Of a DNA stretch of 64,000 nt, positions 32,526 through 47,532 are shown piece after piece. The notes under the pieces are model-generated. The model did not search any database. It saw only the letters and a program-made list of their open reading frames with translations, and was not told where the DNA came from. A program made the translations under genes and the position numbers. The stretch comes from Romanomermis culicivorax (taxonomy: Eukaryota > Nematoda > Enoplea > Mermithida > Mermithidae). Position 1 is the first letter of the stretch; each line of letters begins with the position of its first letter. Location of the stretch: contig CAWUHX010000398.1 of NCBI GenBank assembly GCA_963922205.1, forward strand, positions 146,972-210,971, read 5' to 3'.

Positions 32526-32541
32526 GCTGCACAAGTCACCA
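32526..32541 (-). other. Primer-binding site
   Basis: On the minus strand TGGTGACTTGTGCAGC starts one base after the 5' LTR. The TGG pairs with a tRNA 3' CCA. The tRNA is not assigned, because the bases after TGGTGAC do not fit one I am sure of. Confidence 0.7.
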
Positions 32542-32542
32542 A

Positions 32543-33379
32543 TGTCGTATTAAGGTTCTCGTATGCCCTCGGCTGCCTACCTGCGGTTCTTGGGAGATCC
32601 AATCTGGTACGGCCCCTGACGCTAACCCGGTACTAGTTTCACTCCTACTGCAGTGAGTTGAGACTTGAGGTACGTGAACGTTTATTAGTGAGCAAAACAC
32701 AACCGGTAGTGAAATACAATGAGGAATGTAAGTACGAAACAAAGGTGCAGAGTGTCAAAAATACAAACACTGACGCCAACAACCTCCCTAGTCAACTGAT
32801 CCTACCAATTTGTCCCTGAGCAGCGAGCTACAGGGCCAATGGGATCCCTCAGGCCACGGCCTAAGCCGAAACTTTACCAAAAATAAGTGAACTGACTCCA
32901 AACTACCACTCACTGGCTCCTTTCCTCAAAATGGAACGTCGAACACGTCTCAGGCCGCGTGATCACTCAAAATTCGCCCGCTGCGCGTATCACGAAATAC
33001 AGATAAACAAGACGACGATCCTTTCCTCCGTCACCGTCGTCCAAAAATAACACAGCGTCCGAAACTACGGTGCGGACGGCAATACTACGCAAAGGAGAGG
33101 CGATTCTCCGGACGACAATATTTGTCACAATAATAATAATAAGAAAAAACTAAGAATGAATAAAAACGCTGGCGCGCGTCTAACATCGACCTGCAAGTGA
33201 TATGCAAAACATTTGCGCCAACCATTTGTTTATTTTAGACCAAAAATATGAGTGACACAAACCGTTTTATCGGTTTGTTTACCTGAGAATAAATGAAAAC
33301 GCTTTAGCAATAAAGAAACTTTAGAAAATGAAATGATGTAATTAGAGGACCAAAGGTCAGAGGAATTGACCCTCTGACA
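32543..33379 (-). repeat. 5' LTR (837 bp)
   Basis: The upstream LTR for the minus-strand genes. It matches 19705-20541 except at two positions (32867 and 32981). It holds the promoter (U3) at its right end and the same terminal hairpin and inverted repeat. No convincing TATA box was seen. Confidence 0.97.
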
Positions 33380-33383
33380 CATG
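33380..33383. repeat. Target-site duplication, right copy (CATG)
   Basis: CATG immediately after the LTR repeats the four bases before the other LTR, and the satellite resumes with ACCAAATATG. Confidence 0.9.
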
Positions 33384-33479
33384 ACCAAATATGTCTGTAA
33401 TGTGTCATTTGTAAATCCCCATATTTCAATTTTTTCAGGAGGGTATAAAATGGAAAAATAAAAAAAAGTGTTTGTGATT

Positions 33480-36400
33480 CTAAAGATGCAGATCAAACCT
33501 TAATCTGATAGGAATTAGTAAAGGTCTAGGGTCTGAAAATAGCATTGTTGCTTATAAAATCAAAGTTCATAATTTATCATATAAATGAAACTCACATGTG
33601 GGCAACTTCCAGGCTTTAGTTTTCATGATTCTCACTACATGACATTTCATGACTACACTGGAATAGAATACTTGGAGCCAAAATCTTTTACACAAGGTCA
33701 GGCTTTCTGCTGTAATGTATCAAACATTTAAACAACAAAATAGAAATTAGTAATATGAATATATGCTGTTCAAAAACTGTTTGATAGTGATAGAGATAAA
33801 GGGCTTGATCTATGAAACCAATAAGTGTTCATTACAATAAAGTTAAGCTTCTCTTCTATAACTCCTCTGACCTTTTATAAGCATTTGGTGAAATAAAAAC
33901 ATGACCAAATATGTCTGTAAAGTGTCATTTGTAAATCCCTATATTTCTTTTTTTCAGGAGGGTATAAAATGAAAAAATAAAAAAAAGTGTTTGTGATTCT
34001 AAAGATGCAGATCAAACCTTAATCTGATAGGAATTAGTAAGGGTCGAGGGTCTGAAAATAGCATTGTTGCTTATAAAATTAAAGTTCATAATTTATCATA
34101 TAAATGAAACTCACATGTGGGCAACTTCGTGGCATTAGGTTTCATGATTCTCACTACATAACATTTGATGACTACACTGGAATAGAATACCTGGAGCCAA
34201 AACCTTTTCCACAAGGTCAGGCTTTCTGCTGTAATGTATCAAACATTTAAACAACAAAATAGAAATTAGTAGTATAAACATATGCTGTTCAAAAACTGTT
34301 TGATAGTGATAGAGATAAAGGGCTTGATCTATGAAACCAATAAGTGTTCATTACAATAAAGTTAAGCTTCTTTTTGATAATTCCTCTGACCTTTTAAAGG
34401 CATTTGGTGAAATAAAAACATAACCAAATACGTCTGTAAAGTGTCATTTGTAAATCCATATATTTCTTTTTCTTCAGGAGGGTATAGAATAGAAAAATAA
34501 AAAAAAGTGTTTGTGATTCTAAAGATGCAGATCAAACCTTAATCTGATAGGAATTAGTAAAGGTCGAGGGTCTGAAAATGGCATTGTTGCTTATAAAATC
34601 AAAGTTCATAATTTATCATATAAATGAAACTCACATGTGGGCAACTTCGAGGCTTTACTTTTCATGATTCTCACTACATGACATTTCATGACTACACTGG
34701 AATAGAATAGTTGGAGCCAAAACCTTTTACACAAGGTCAGGCTTTCTGCTGTAATGTATCAAACATTTAAACAACAGAATAGAAATTGGTAATATAAACA
34801 TATGCTGTTCAAAAACTGTTTGATGATGATAGAGATAAAGGGCTTGATCTATGAAACCAATAAGTGTTCATTACAATAAAGTTAAGCTTCTCTTCTATAA
34901 TTCCTCTGACCTTTTAAAAGCATTTGGTGAAATAAAAACATGACCAAATATGTCTGTAAAGTGTATCCCTATAATTCTTTTTTTCAGGAGAGTACAGAAT
35001 GGAAAAATAAAAAAAAGTGTTTGTGATTCTAAAGATGCAGATCAAACCTTAATCTGATAGGAATTAGTAAAGGTCGAGGGTCTGAAAATAGCATTGTTGC
35101 TTATAAAATCAAAGTTCGTAATTTATCATATGAATGAAACTCACATGAGGGCAACTTCCAGGCTTTAGTTTTCATGATTCTCTCTACATGACATTTGATG
35201 ACTACACTGGAATAGAATACCTGGAGCCAAAACCTTTTACACAAGGTCAGGCTTTCTGCTGTAATGTATCAAACATTTAAACAACAAAATAGAAATTGGT
35301 AGTATAAACATATGCTGTTCAAAGACTGTTTGATACTGATAGAGATAAAGGGCTTGATCTATGAAACCAATAAGTGTTCATAACAATAAAGTTAAGCTTC
35401 TCTTCTATAATTCCTCTGACCTTTTAAAAGCATTTGGTGAAATAAAAACATGACCAAATATGTCTGTAATGTGTCATTTGTAAATCCCCATATTTCTTTT
35501 CTCAGGAGGGTATAAAATGGAAAAATAAAAAAAAAGTGTTTGTGATTCTAAAGATGCAGATCAAACCTTAATCTGATAGGAATTAGTAAAGGTCGAGGGT
35601 CTGAAAATAGCATTGTTGCTTATAAAATCAAAGTGCATAATTTATCATATAAATGAAACTCACATGTGGGCAACTTCCAGGCTTTAGTTTTCATGATTCT
35701 CACTACATGACATTTCATGACTACACTGGAATAGAATAGTTGGAGCCAAAACCTTTTACACAAGGTCAGGCTTTCTGCTGTAATGTATCAAACATTTAAA
35801 CAACAGAATAGGAATTGGTAATATAAACATATGCTGTTCAAAAACTGTTTGATGATGATAGAGATAAAGGGCTTGATCTATGAAACCAATAAGTGTTCAT
35901 TACAATAAAGTTAAGCTTCTCTTCTATAATTCCTCTGACCTTTTAAAAGCATTTGGTGAAATAAAAACATGACCAAATATGTCTGTAAAGTGTATCCCTA
36001 TATTTCTTTTTTTCAGGAGAGTACAGAATGGAAAAATAAAAAAAAGTGTTTGTGATTCTAAAGATGCAGATCAAACCTTAATCTGATAGGAATTAGTAAA
36101 GATCAAGGGTCTAGTAGCATTGTTGCTTATAAAATCAAAGTTCATGATTTATCATATAAATGAAACTCACATGTGGGCAACTTCGAGGCTTTACTTTTCA
36201 TGATTCTCACTACATGACATTTCATGACTACACTGGAATAGAATAGTTGGAGCCAAAACCTTTTACACAAGGTCAGGCTTTCTGCTGTAATGTATCAAAC
36301 ATTTAAACAACAGAATAGAAATTGGTAATATAAACATATGCTGTTCAAAAACTGTTTGATGATGATAGAGATAAAGGGCTTGATCTATGAAACCAATAAG

Positions 36401-39400
36401 TGTTCATTACAATAAAGTTAAGCTTCTCTTCTATAATTCCTCTGACCTTTTAAAAGCATTTGGTGAAATAAAAACATGACCAAATATGTCTGTAAAGTGT
36501 ATCCCTATATTTCTTTTTTTCAGGAGAGTACAGAATGGAAAAATAAAAAATAGTGTTTGTGATTCTAAAGATGCAGATCAAACCTTAATCTGATAGGAAT
36601 TAGTAAAGGTCGAGGGTCTGAAAATAGCATTGTTGCTTATAAAATCAAAGTTCGTAATTTATCATATGAATGAAACTCACATGAGGGCAACTTCCAGGCT
36701 TTAGTTTTCATGATTCTCACTACATGACATTTAATGACTACACTGGAATAGAATACCTGGAGCCAAAACCTTTTACACAAGGTCAGGCTTTCTGCTGTAA
36801 TGTATCAAACATTTAAACAACAAAATAGAAATTGGTAGTATAAACATATGCTGTTCAAAAACTGTTTGATAGTGATAGAGATAAAGGGCTTGATCTATGA
36901 AACCAATAAGTGTTCATAACAATAAAGTTAAGCTTCTCTTCTATAATTCCTCTGACCTTTTAAAAGCATTTGGTGAAATAAAAACATGACCAAATATGTC
37001 TGTAATGTGTCATTTGTAAATCCCCATATTTCTTTTTTTCAGGAGGGTTTAAAATAGAAAAATAAAAAAAAAGTGTTTGTGATTCTAAAGATGCAGATCA
37101 AACCTTAATCTGATAGGAATTAGTAAAGGTCTAGGGTCTGAAAATAGCATTGTTGCTTATAAAATCAAAGTTCATAATTTATCATATAAATGAAACTCAC
37201 ATGTGGGCAACTTCCAGGCTTTAGTTTTCATGATTCTCACTACATGACATTTCATGACTACACTGGAATAGAATACTTGGAGCCAAAACCTTTTACACAA
37301 GGTCAGGCTTTCTGCTGTAATGTATCAAACATTTAAACAACAAAATAGAAATTGGTAGTATAAACATATGCTGTTCAAAAACTGTTTGATAGTGATAGAG
37401 ATAAAGGGCTTGATCTATGAAACCAATAAGTGTTCATTACAATAAAGTTAAGCTTCTCTTCTATAACTCCTCTGACCTTTTATAAGCATTTGGTGAAATA
37501 AAAACATGACCAAATATGTCTGTAAAGTGTCATTTGTAAATCCCTATATTTCTTTTTTTCAGGAGGGTATAAAATGAAAAAATAAAAAAAAGTGTTTGTG
37601 ATTCTAAAGATGCAGATCAAACCTTAATCTGATAGGAATTAGTAAAGGTCGAGGGTCTGAAAATAGCATTGTTGCTTATAAAATTAAAGTTCATAATTTA
37701 TCATATAAATGAAACTCACATGTGGGCAACTTCGTGGCATTAGGTTTCATGATTCTCACTACATAACATTTGATGACTACACTGGAATAGAATACCTGGA
37801 GCCAAAACCTTTTCCACAAGGTCAGGCTTTCTGCTGTAATGTATCAAACATTTAAACAACAAAATAGAAATTAGTAGTATAAACATATGCTGTTCAAAAA
37901 CTGTTTGATAGTGATAGAGATAAAGGGCTTGATCTATGAAACCAATAAGTGTTCATTACAATAAAGTTAAGCTTCTTTTTGATAATTCCTCTGACCTTTT
38001 AAAGGCATTTGGTGAAATAAAAACATAACCAAATACGTCTGTAAAGTGTCATTTGTAAATCCATATATTTCTTTTTCTTCAGGAGGGTATAGAATAGAAA
38101 AATAAAAAAAAGTGTTTGTGATTCTAAAGATGCAGATCAAACCTTAATCTGATAGGAATTAGTAAAGGTCGAGGGTCTGAAAATGGCATTGTTGCTTATA
38201 AAATCAAAGTTCATAATTTATCATATAAATGAAACTCACATGTGGGCAACTTCGAGGCTTTACTTTTCATGATTCTCACTACATGACATTTCATGACTAC
38301 ACTGGAATAGAATAGTTGGAGCCAAAACCTTTTACACAAGGTCAGGCTTTCTGCTGTAATGTATCAAACATTTAAACAACAGAATAGAAATTGGTAATAT
38401 AAACATATGCTGTTCAAAAACTGTTTGATGATGATAGAGATAAAGGGCTTGATCTATGAAACCAATAAGTGTTCATTACAATAAAGTTAAGCTTCTCTTC
38501 TATAATTCCTCTGACCTTTTAAAAGCATTTGGTGAAATAAAAACATGACCAAATATGTCTGTAAAGTGTATCCCTATAATTCTTTTTTTCAGGAGAGTAC
38601 AGAATGGAAAAATAAAAAAAAGTGTTTGTGATTCTAAAGATGCAGATCAAACCTTAATCTGATAGGAATTAGTAAAGGTCGAGGGTCTGAAAATAGCATT
38701 GTTGCTTATAAAATCAAAGTTCGTAATTTATCATATGAATGAAACTCACATGAGGGCAACTTCCAGGCTTTAGTTTTCATGATTCTCTCTACATGACATT
38801 TGATGACTACACTGGAATAGAATACCTGGAGCCAAAACCTTTTACACAAGGTCAGGCTTTCTGCTGTAATGTATCAAACATTTAAACAACAAAATAGAAA
38901 TTGGTAGTATAAACATATGCTGTTCAAAGACTGTTTGATACTGATAGAGATAAAGGGCTTGATCTATGAAACCAATAAGTGTTCATAACAATAAAGTTAA
39001 GCTTCTCTTCTATAATTCCTCTGACCTTTTAAAAGCATTTGGTGAAATAAAAACATGACCAAATATGTCTGTAATGTGTCATTTGTAAATCCCCATATTT
39101 CTTTTCTCAGGAGGGTATAAAATGGAAAAATAAAAAAAAAGTGTTTGTGATTCTAAAGATGCAGATCAAACCTTAATCTGATAGGAATTAGTAAAGGTCG
39201 AGGGTCTGAAAATAGCATTGTTGCTTATAAAATCAAAGTTCATAATTTATCATATAAATGAAACTCACATGTGGGCAACTTCCAGGCTTTAGTTTTCATG
39301 ATTCTCACTACATGACATTTCATGACTACACTGGAATAGAATAGTTGGAGCCAAAACCTTTTACACAAGGTCAGGCTTTCTGCTGTAATGTATCAAACAT

Positions 39401-40690
39401 TTAAACAACAGAATAGGAATTGGTAATATAAACATATGCTGTTCAAAAACTGTTTGATGATGATAGAGATAAAGGGCTTGATCTATGAAACCAATAAGTG
39501 TTCATTACAATAAAGTTAAGCTTCTCTTCTATAATTCCTCTGACCTTTTAAAAGCATTTGGTGAAATAAAAACATGACCAAATATGTCTGTAAAGTGTAT
39601 CCCTATATTTCTTTTTTTCAGGAGAGTACAGAATGGAAAAATAAAAAAAAGTGTTTGTGATTCTAAAGATGCAGATCAAACCTTAATCTGATAGGAATTA
39701 GTAAAGATCAAGGGTCTAGTAGCATTGTTGCTTATAAAATCAAAGTTCATGATTTATCATATAAATGAAACTCACATGTGGGCAACTTCGAGGCTTTACT
39801 TTTCATGATTCTCACTACATGACATTTCATGACTACACTGGAATAGAATAGTTGGAGCCAAAACCTTTTACACAAGGTCAGGCTTTCTGCTGTAATGTAT
39901 CAAACATTTAAACAACAGAATAGAAATTGGTAATATAAACATATGCTGTTCAAAAACTGTTTGATGATGATAGAGATAAAGGGCTTGATCTATGAAACCA
40001 ATAAGTGTTCATTACAATAAAGTTAAGCTTCTCTTCTATAATTCCTCTGACCTTTTAAAAGCATTTGGTGAAATAAAAACATGACCAAATATGTCTGTAA
40101 AGTGTATCCCTATATTTCTTTTTTTCAGGAGAGTACAGAATGGAAAAATAAAAAATAGTGTTTGTGATTCTAAAGATGCAGATCAAACCTTAATCTGATA
40201 GGAATTAGTAAAGGTCGAGGGTCTGAAAATAGCATTGTTGCTTATAAAATCAAAGTTCGTAATTTATCATATGAATGAAACTCACATGAGGGCAACTTCC
40301 AGGCTTTAGTTTTCATGATTCTCACTACATGACATTTAATGACTACACTGGAATAGAATACCTGGAGCCAAAACCTTTTACACAAGGTCAGGCTTTCTGC
40401 TGTAATGTATCAAACATTTAAACAACAAAATAGAAATTGGTAGTATAAACATATGCTGTTCAAAAACTGTTTGATAGTGATAGAGATAAAGGGCTTGATC
40501 TATGAAACCAATAAGTGTTCATAACAATAAAGTTAAGCTTCTCTTTGAGAATTCCTCTGACCTTTTAAAGGCATTCCATGAAATAAAAACATGACCAAAT
40601 ATGTCTGTAAAGTGACATTTGTTAATCCCTATATTTCTTTTTTTCAGGAGAGTACAGAATGGAAAAATAAAAAATAGTGTTTGTGATTCT
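33480..40690 (+). repeat. Two tandem copies of a 7-monomer higher-order unit (3605 bp)
   Basis: Rare variants recur exactly 3605 bp apart: AAGGTCTAGGGTC at 33521 and 37126, TCTCTACATGACATTTG at 35181 and 38786, and GATCAAGGGTCTAGTAGC at 36101 and 39706. Few differences are visible between the two copies (for example AAGTGCATAA against AAGTTCATAA), so the duplication is recent. Confidence 0.9.
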
Positions 40691-43600
40691 AAAGATGCAG
40701 ATCAAACCTTAATCTGATAGGAATTAGTAAAGGTCTAGGGTCTGAAAATAGCATTGTTGCTTATAAAATCAAGGTTCATAATTTATCATATAAATGAAAC
40801 TCACATGTGGGCAACTTCCAGGCTTTAGTTTTCATGATTCTCACTACATGACATTTCATGACTACACTGGAATAGAATACTTGGAGCCAAAACCTTTTAC
40901 ACAAGGTCAGGCTTTCTGCTGTAATGTATCAAACATTTAAACAACAAAATAGAAATTAGTAATATGAATATATGCTGTTCAAAAACTGTTTGATGATGAT
41001 AGAGATAAAGGGCTTGATCTATGAAACCAATAAGTGTTCATTACAATAAAGTTAAGCTTCTTTTTGATAATTCCTCTGACCTTTTAAAGGCATTTGGTGA
41101 AATAAAAACATAACCAAATACGTCTGTAAAGTGTCATTTGTAAATCCATATATTTCTTTTTCTTCAGGAGGGTATAGAATAGAAAAATAAAAAAAAGTGT
41201 TTGTGATTCTAAAGATGCAGATCAAACCTTAATCTGATAGGAATTAGTAAAGGTCGAGGGTCTGAAAATGGCATTGTTGCTTATAAAATCAAAGTTCATA
41301 ATTTATCATATAAATGAAACTCACATGTGGGCAACTTCCAGGCTTTAGTTTTCATGATTCTCACTACATGACATTTCATGACTACACTAGGATAGAATAG
41401 TTGGAGCCAAAACCTTTTACACAAGGTCAGGCTTTCTGCTGTAATGTATCAAACATTCAAACAACAATATAGAAATTGGTAATATAAACATATGCTGTTC
41501 AAAAACTGTTTGATAGTGATAGAGATAAAGGGCTTGATCTATGAAACCAATAAGTGTTCATTACAATAAAGTTAAGCTTCTCTTTGATAATTCCTCTGAC
41601 CTTTTAAAAGCATTTGGTGAAATAAAAACATGACCAAATATGTCTGTAAAGTGTATCCCTATATTTCTTTTTTTCAGGAGAGTACAGAATGGAAAAATAA
41701 AAAAAAGTGTTTGTGATTCTAAAGATGCATATCAAACCTTAATCTGATAGGAATTAGTAAAGGTCGAGGGTCTGAAAATAGCATTGTTGCTTATAAAATC
41801 AAAGTTCGTAATTTATCATATGAATGAAACTCACATGAGGGCAACTTCCAGGCTTTAGTTTTCATGATTCTCACTACATGACATTTGATGACTACACTGG
41901 AATAGAATACCTGGAGCCAAAACCTTTTACACAAGGTCAGGCTTTTTGCTGTAATGTATCAAACATTTAAACAACAAAATAGAAATTGGTAGTATAAACA
42001 TATGCTGTTCAAAAACTGTTTGATAGTGATAGAGATAAAGGGCTTGATCTATGAAACCAATAAGTGTTCATAACAATAAAGTTAAGCTTCTCTTCTATAA
42101 TTCCTCTGACCTTTTAAAAGCATTTGGTGAAATAAAAACATGACCAAATATGTCTGTAATGTGTCATTTGTAAATCCCCATATTTCTTTTTTTCAGGAGG
42201 GTATAAAATGGAAAAATAAAAAAAAGTGTTTGTGATTCTAAAGATGCAGATCAAACCTTAATCTGATAGGAATTAGTAAAGGTCGAGGGTCTAGTAGCAT
42301 TGTTGCTTATAAAATCAAAGTTCATGATTTATCATATAAATGAAACTCACATGTGGGCAACTTCGAGGCTTTACTTTTCATGATTCTCACTACACGACAT
42401 TTCATGACTACACTGGAATAGAATAGTTGGAGCCAAAACCTTTTACACAAGGTCAGGCTTTCTGCTGTAATGTATCAAACATTTAAACAACAGAATACAA
42501 ATTGGTAATATAAACATATGCTGTTCAAAAACTGTTTGATGATGATAGAGATAAAGGGCTTGATCTATGAAACCAATAAGTGTTCATTACAATAAAGTTA
42601 AGCTTCTCTTCTATAATTCCTCTGACCTTTTAAAAGCATTTGGTGAAATAAAAACATGACCAAATATGTCTGTAAAGTGTATCCCTATATTTCTTTTTTT
42701 CAGGAGAGTACAGAATGGAAAAATAAAAAAAAGTGTTTGTGATTCTAAAGATGCAGATCAAACCTTAATCTGATAGGAATTAGTAAAGATCAAGGGTCCA
42801 GTAGCATTGTTGCTTATAAAATCAAAGTTCATGATTTATCATATAAATGAAACTCACATGTGGGCAACTTCGAGGCTTTACTTTTCATGATTCTCACTAC
42901 ATGACATTTCATGACTACACTGGAATAGAATAGTTGGAGCCAAAACCTTTTACACAAGGTCAGGCTTTCTGCTGTAATGTATCAAACATTTAAACAACAA
43001 AATAGAAATTGGTAATATAAACATATGCTGTTCAAAAACTGTTTAATAGTGCTAGAGATAAAGGGCTTGATCTATGAAACCAATAAGTGTTCATTACAAT
43101 AAAGTTAAGCTTCTCTTTGAGAATTCCTCTGACCTTTTAAAGGCATTCCATGAAATAAAAACATGACCAAATATGTCTGTAAAGTGACATTTGTTAATCC
43201 CTATATTTCTTTTTTTCAGGAGAGTACAGAATGGAAAAATAAAAAATAGTGTTTGTGATTCTAAAGATGCAGATCAAACCTTAATCTGATAGGAATTAGT
43301 AAAGGTCGAGGGTCTGATAATAGCATTGTTGCTTATAAAATCAAAGTTCATAATTTATCATATAAATGAAACTCACATGTGGGCAACTTCCAGGCTTTAG
43401 TTTTCATGATTCTCACTACATGACATTTCATGACTACACTGGAATAGAATACCTGGAGCCAAAACCTTTTCCACAAGGTCAGGCTTTCTGCTGTAATGTA
43501 TCAAACATTTAAACAACAAAATAGAAATTAGTAGTATAAACATATGCTGTTCAAAAACTGTTTGATAGTGATAGAGATAAAGGGCTTGATCTATGAAACC

Positions 43601-46600
43601 AATAAGTGTTCATTACAATAAAGTTAAGCTTCTTTTTGATAATTCCTCTGACCTTTTAAAGGCATTTGGTGAAATAAAAACATAACCAAATACGTCTGTA
43701 AAGTGTCATTTGTAAATCCATATATTTCTTTTTCTTCAGGAGGGTATAGAATAGAAAAATAAAAAAAAGTGTTTGTGATTCTAAAGATGCAGATCAAACC
43801 TTAATCTGATAGGAATGAGTAAAGGTTGAGGGTCTGAAAATGGCATTGTTGCTTATAAAATCAAAGTTCATAATTTATCATATAAATGAAACTCACATGT
43901 GGGCAACTTCCAGGCTTTAGTTTTCATGATTCTCACTACATGACATTTCATGACTACACTGGAATAGAATAGTTGGAGCCAAAACCTTTTAGACAAGGTC
44001 AGGCTTTCTGCTGTAATGTATCAAACATTTAAACAACAGAATAGAAATTGGTAATATAAACATATGCTGTTCAAAAACTGTTTGATGATGATAGAGATAA
44101 AGGGCTTGATCTATGAAACCAATAAGTGTTCATTACAATAAAGTTAAGCTTCTCTTCTATAATTCCTCTGACCTTTTAAAAGCATTTGGTGAAATAAAAA
44201 CATGACCAAATATGTCTGTAAAGTGTATCCCTATATTTCTTTTTTTCAGGAGGGTACAGAATGGAAAAATAAAAAATAGTGTTTGTGATTCTCAAGATGC
44301 AGATCAAACCTTAATCTGATAGGAATTAGTAAAGGTCGAGGGTCTGAAAATAGCATTGTGGCTTATAAAATCAAAGTTGGTAATTTATCATATGAATGAA
44401 ACTCACATGAGGGCAACTTCCTGGCTTTAGTTTTCATGATTCTCACTACATGACATTTGATGACTACACTGGAATAGAATACCTGGAGCCAAAACCTTTT
44501 ACACAAGGTCAGGCTTTCTGCTGTAATGTATCAAACATTTAAACAACAAAATAGAAATTGGTAGTATAAACATATGCTGTTCAAAAACTGTTTGATAGTG
44601 ATAGAGATAAAGGGCTTGATCTATGAAACCAATAAGTGTTCATAACAATAAAGTTAAGCTTCTCTTCTATAATTCCTCTGACCTTTTAAAAGTATTTGGT
44701 GAAATAAAAACATGACCAAATATGTCTGTAAAGTGTATCCCTATATTTCTTTTTTTCAGGAGAGTACAGAATGGAAAAATAAAAAAAAGTGTTTGTGATT
44801 CTAAAGATGCAGATCAAACCTTAATCTGATAGGAATTAGTAAAGATCAAGGGTCTAGTAGCATTGTTGCTTATAAAATCAAGGTTCATGATTTATCATAT
44901 AAATGAAACTCACATGTGGGCAACTTCGAGGCTTTACTTTTCATGATTCTCACTACATGACATTTCATGACTACACTGGAATAGAATAGTTGGAGCCAAA
45001 ACCTTTTACACAAGGTCAGGCTTTCTGCTGTAATGTATCAAACATTTAAACAACAGAATACAAATTGGTAATATAAACATATGCTGTTCAAAAACTGTTT
45101 GATGATGATAGAGATAAAGGGCTTGATCTATGAAACCAATAAGTGTTCATTACAATAAAGTTAAGCTTCTCTTCTATAATTCCTCTGACCTTTTAAAAGT
45201 ATTTGGTGAAATAAAAACATGACCAAATATGTCTGTAAAGTGTATCCCTATATTTCTTTTTTTCAGGAGAGTACAGAATGGAAAAATAAAAAAAAGTGTT
45301 TGTGATTCTAAAGATGCAGATCAAACCTTAATCTGATAGGAATTAGTAAAGATCAAGGGTCTAGTAGCATTGTTGCTTATAAAATCAAGGTTCATGATTT
45401 ATCATATAAATGAAACTCACATGTGGGCAACTTCGAGGCTTTACTTTTCATGATTCTCACTACATGACATTTCATGACTACACTGGAATAGAATAGTTGG
45501 AGCCAAAACCTTTTACACAAGGTCAGGCTTTCTGCTGTAATGTATCAAACATTTAAACAACAGAATAGAAATTGGTAATATAAACATATGCTGTTCAAAA
45601 ACTGTTTGATGATGATAGAGATAAAGGGCTTGATCTATGAAACCAATAAGTGTTCATTACAATAAAGTTAAGCTTCTCTTCTATAATTCCTCTGACCTTT
45701 TAAAAGTATTTGGTGAAATAAAAACATGACCAAATATGTCTGTAAAGTGTATCCCTATATTTCTTTTTTTCAGGAGAGTACAGAATGGAAAAATAAAAAA
45801 AAGTGTTTGTGATTCTAAAGATGCAGATCAAACCTTAATCTGATAGGAATTAGTAAAGATCAAGGGTCTAGTAGCATTGTTGCTTATAAAATCAAGGTTC
45901 ATGATTTATCATATAAATGAAACTCACATGTGGGCAACTTCGAGGCTTTACTTTTCATGATTCTCACTACATGACATTTCATGACTACACTGGAATAGAA
46001 TAGTTGGAGCCAAAACCTTTTACACAAGGTCAGGCTTTCTGCTGTAATGTATCAAACATTTAAACAACAGAATACAAATTGGTAATATAAACATATGCTG
46101 TTCAAAAACTGTTTGATGATGATAGAGATAAAGGGCTTGATCTATGAAACCAATAAGTGTTCATTACAATAAAGTTAAGCTTCTCTTCTATAATTCCTCT
46201 GACCTTTTAAAAGCATTTGGTGAAATAAAAACATGACCAAATATGTCTGTAAAGTGTATCCCTATATTTCTTTTTTTCAGGAGAGTACAGAATGGAAAAA
46301 TAAAAAATAGTGTTTGTGTTTCTAAAGATGCAGATCAAACCTTAATCTGATAGGAATTAGTAAAGGTCGAGGGTCTGAAAATAGCATTGTTGCTTATAAA
46401 ATCAAAGTTTATAATTTATCATATAAATGAAACTCACATGTGGGCAACTTCGAGGCTTTACTTTTCATGATTCTCACTACATGACATTTCATGACTACAC
46501 TGGAATAGAATAGTTGGAGCCAAAACCTTTTACACAAGGTCAGGCTTTCTGCTGTAATGTATCAAACATTTAAACAACAGAATAGAAATTGGTAATATAA

Positions 46601-47532
46601 ACATATGCTGTTCAAAAACTGTTTGATGATGATAGAGATAAAGGGCTTGATCTATGAAACCAATAAGTGTTCATTACAATAAAGTTAAGCTTCTCTTCTA
46701 TAATTCCTCTGACCTTTTAAAAGCATTTGGTGAAATAAAAACATGACCAAATATGTCTGTAAAGTGTATCCCTATATTTCTTTTTTTCAGGAGAGTACAG
46801 AATGGAAAAATAAAAAATAGTGTTTGTGTTTCTAAAGATGCAGATCAAACCTTAATCTGATAGGAATTAGTAAAGGTCGAGGGTCTGAAAATAGCATTGT
46901 TGCTTATAAAATCAAAGTTTATAATTTATCATATAAATGAAACTCACATGTGGGCAACTTCCAGGCTTTAGTTTTCATGATTCTCACTACATGACATTTC
47001 ATGACTACACTGGAATAGAATAGTTGGAGCCAAAACCTTTTACACAAGGTCAGGCTTTCTGCTGTAATGTATCAAACATTTAAACAACAAAATAGAAATT
47101 GGTAATATAAACATATGCTGTTCAAAAACTGTTTAATAGTGCTAGAGATAAAGGGCTTGATCTATGAAACCAATAAGTGTTCATTACAATAAAGTTAAGC
47201 TTCTCTTTGATAATTCCTCTGACCTTTTAAAGGCATTCCATGAAATAAAAACATGACCAAATATGTCTGTAAAGTGACATTTGTTAATCCCTATATTTCT
47301 TTTTTTCAGGAGAGTACAGAATGGAAAAATATAAAATAGTGTTTGTGATTCTAAAGATGCAGATCAAACCTTAATCTGATAGGAATTAGTAAAGGTCAAG
47401 GGTCTAGTAGCATTGTTGCTTATAAAATCAAAGTTCATGATTTATCATATAAATGAAACTCACATGTGGGCAACTTCGAGGCTTTACTTTTCATGATTCT
47501 CACTACATGACATTTCATGACTACACTGGAAT

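Larger units (their letters stand above)
19705..33379 (-). mobile_element. Young 13.7-kb Ty3/gypsy-type LTR retrotransposon with an exonuclease gene
   Basis: A complete insertion in the satellite: 837-bp LTRs with TG..CA ends, a CATG target duplication, a primer-binding site and a polypurine tract. Its genes lie on the minus strand. The two LTRs differ at only two positions that I found (20029 and 20143 in the left copy), about 99.8% identical, so the insertion is recent. The internal part is about 12 kb, long for this class, because of a third gene of about 4.3 kb and a further 1.2 kb of non-coding DNA. The element is CpG-rich compared with the satellite and the old element. Defects are one frameshift in integrase and two stop codons in the third gene. 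Confidence 0.97.

Noticed and set aside
32526..32541. Assigning the primer tRNA from the PBS
   Set aside because: Only the first seven bases (TGGTGAC) match tRNAs I know. A comparison with the host tRNA set is needed to decide.
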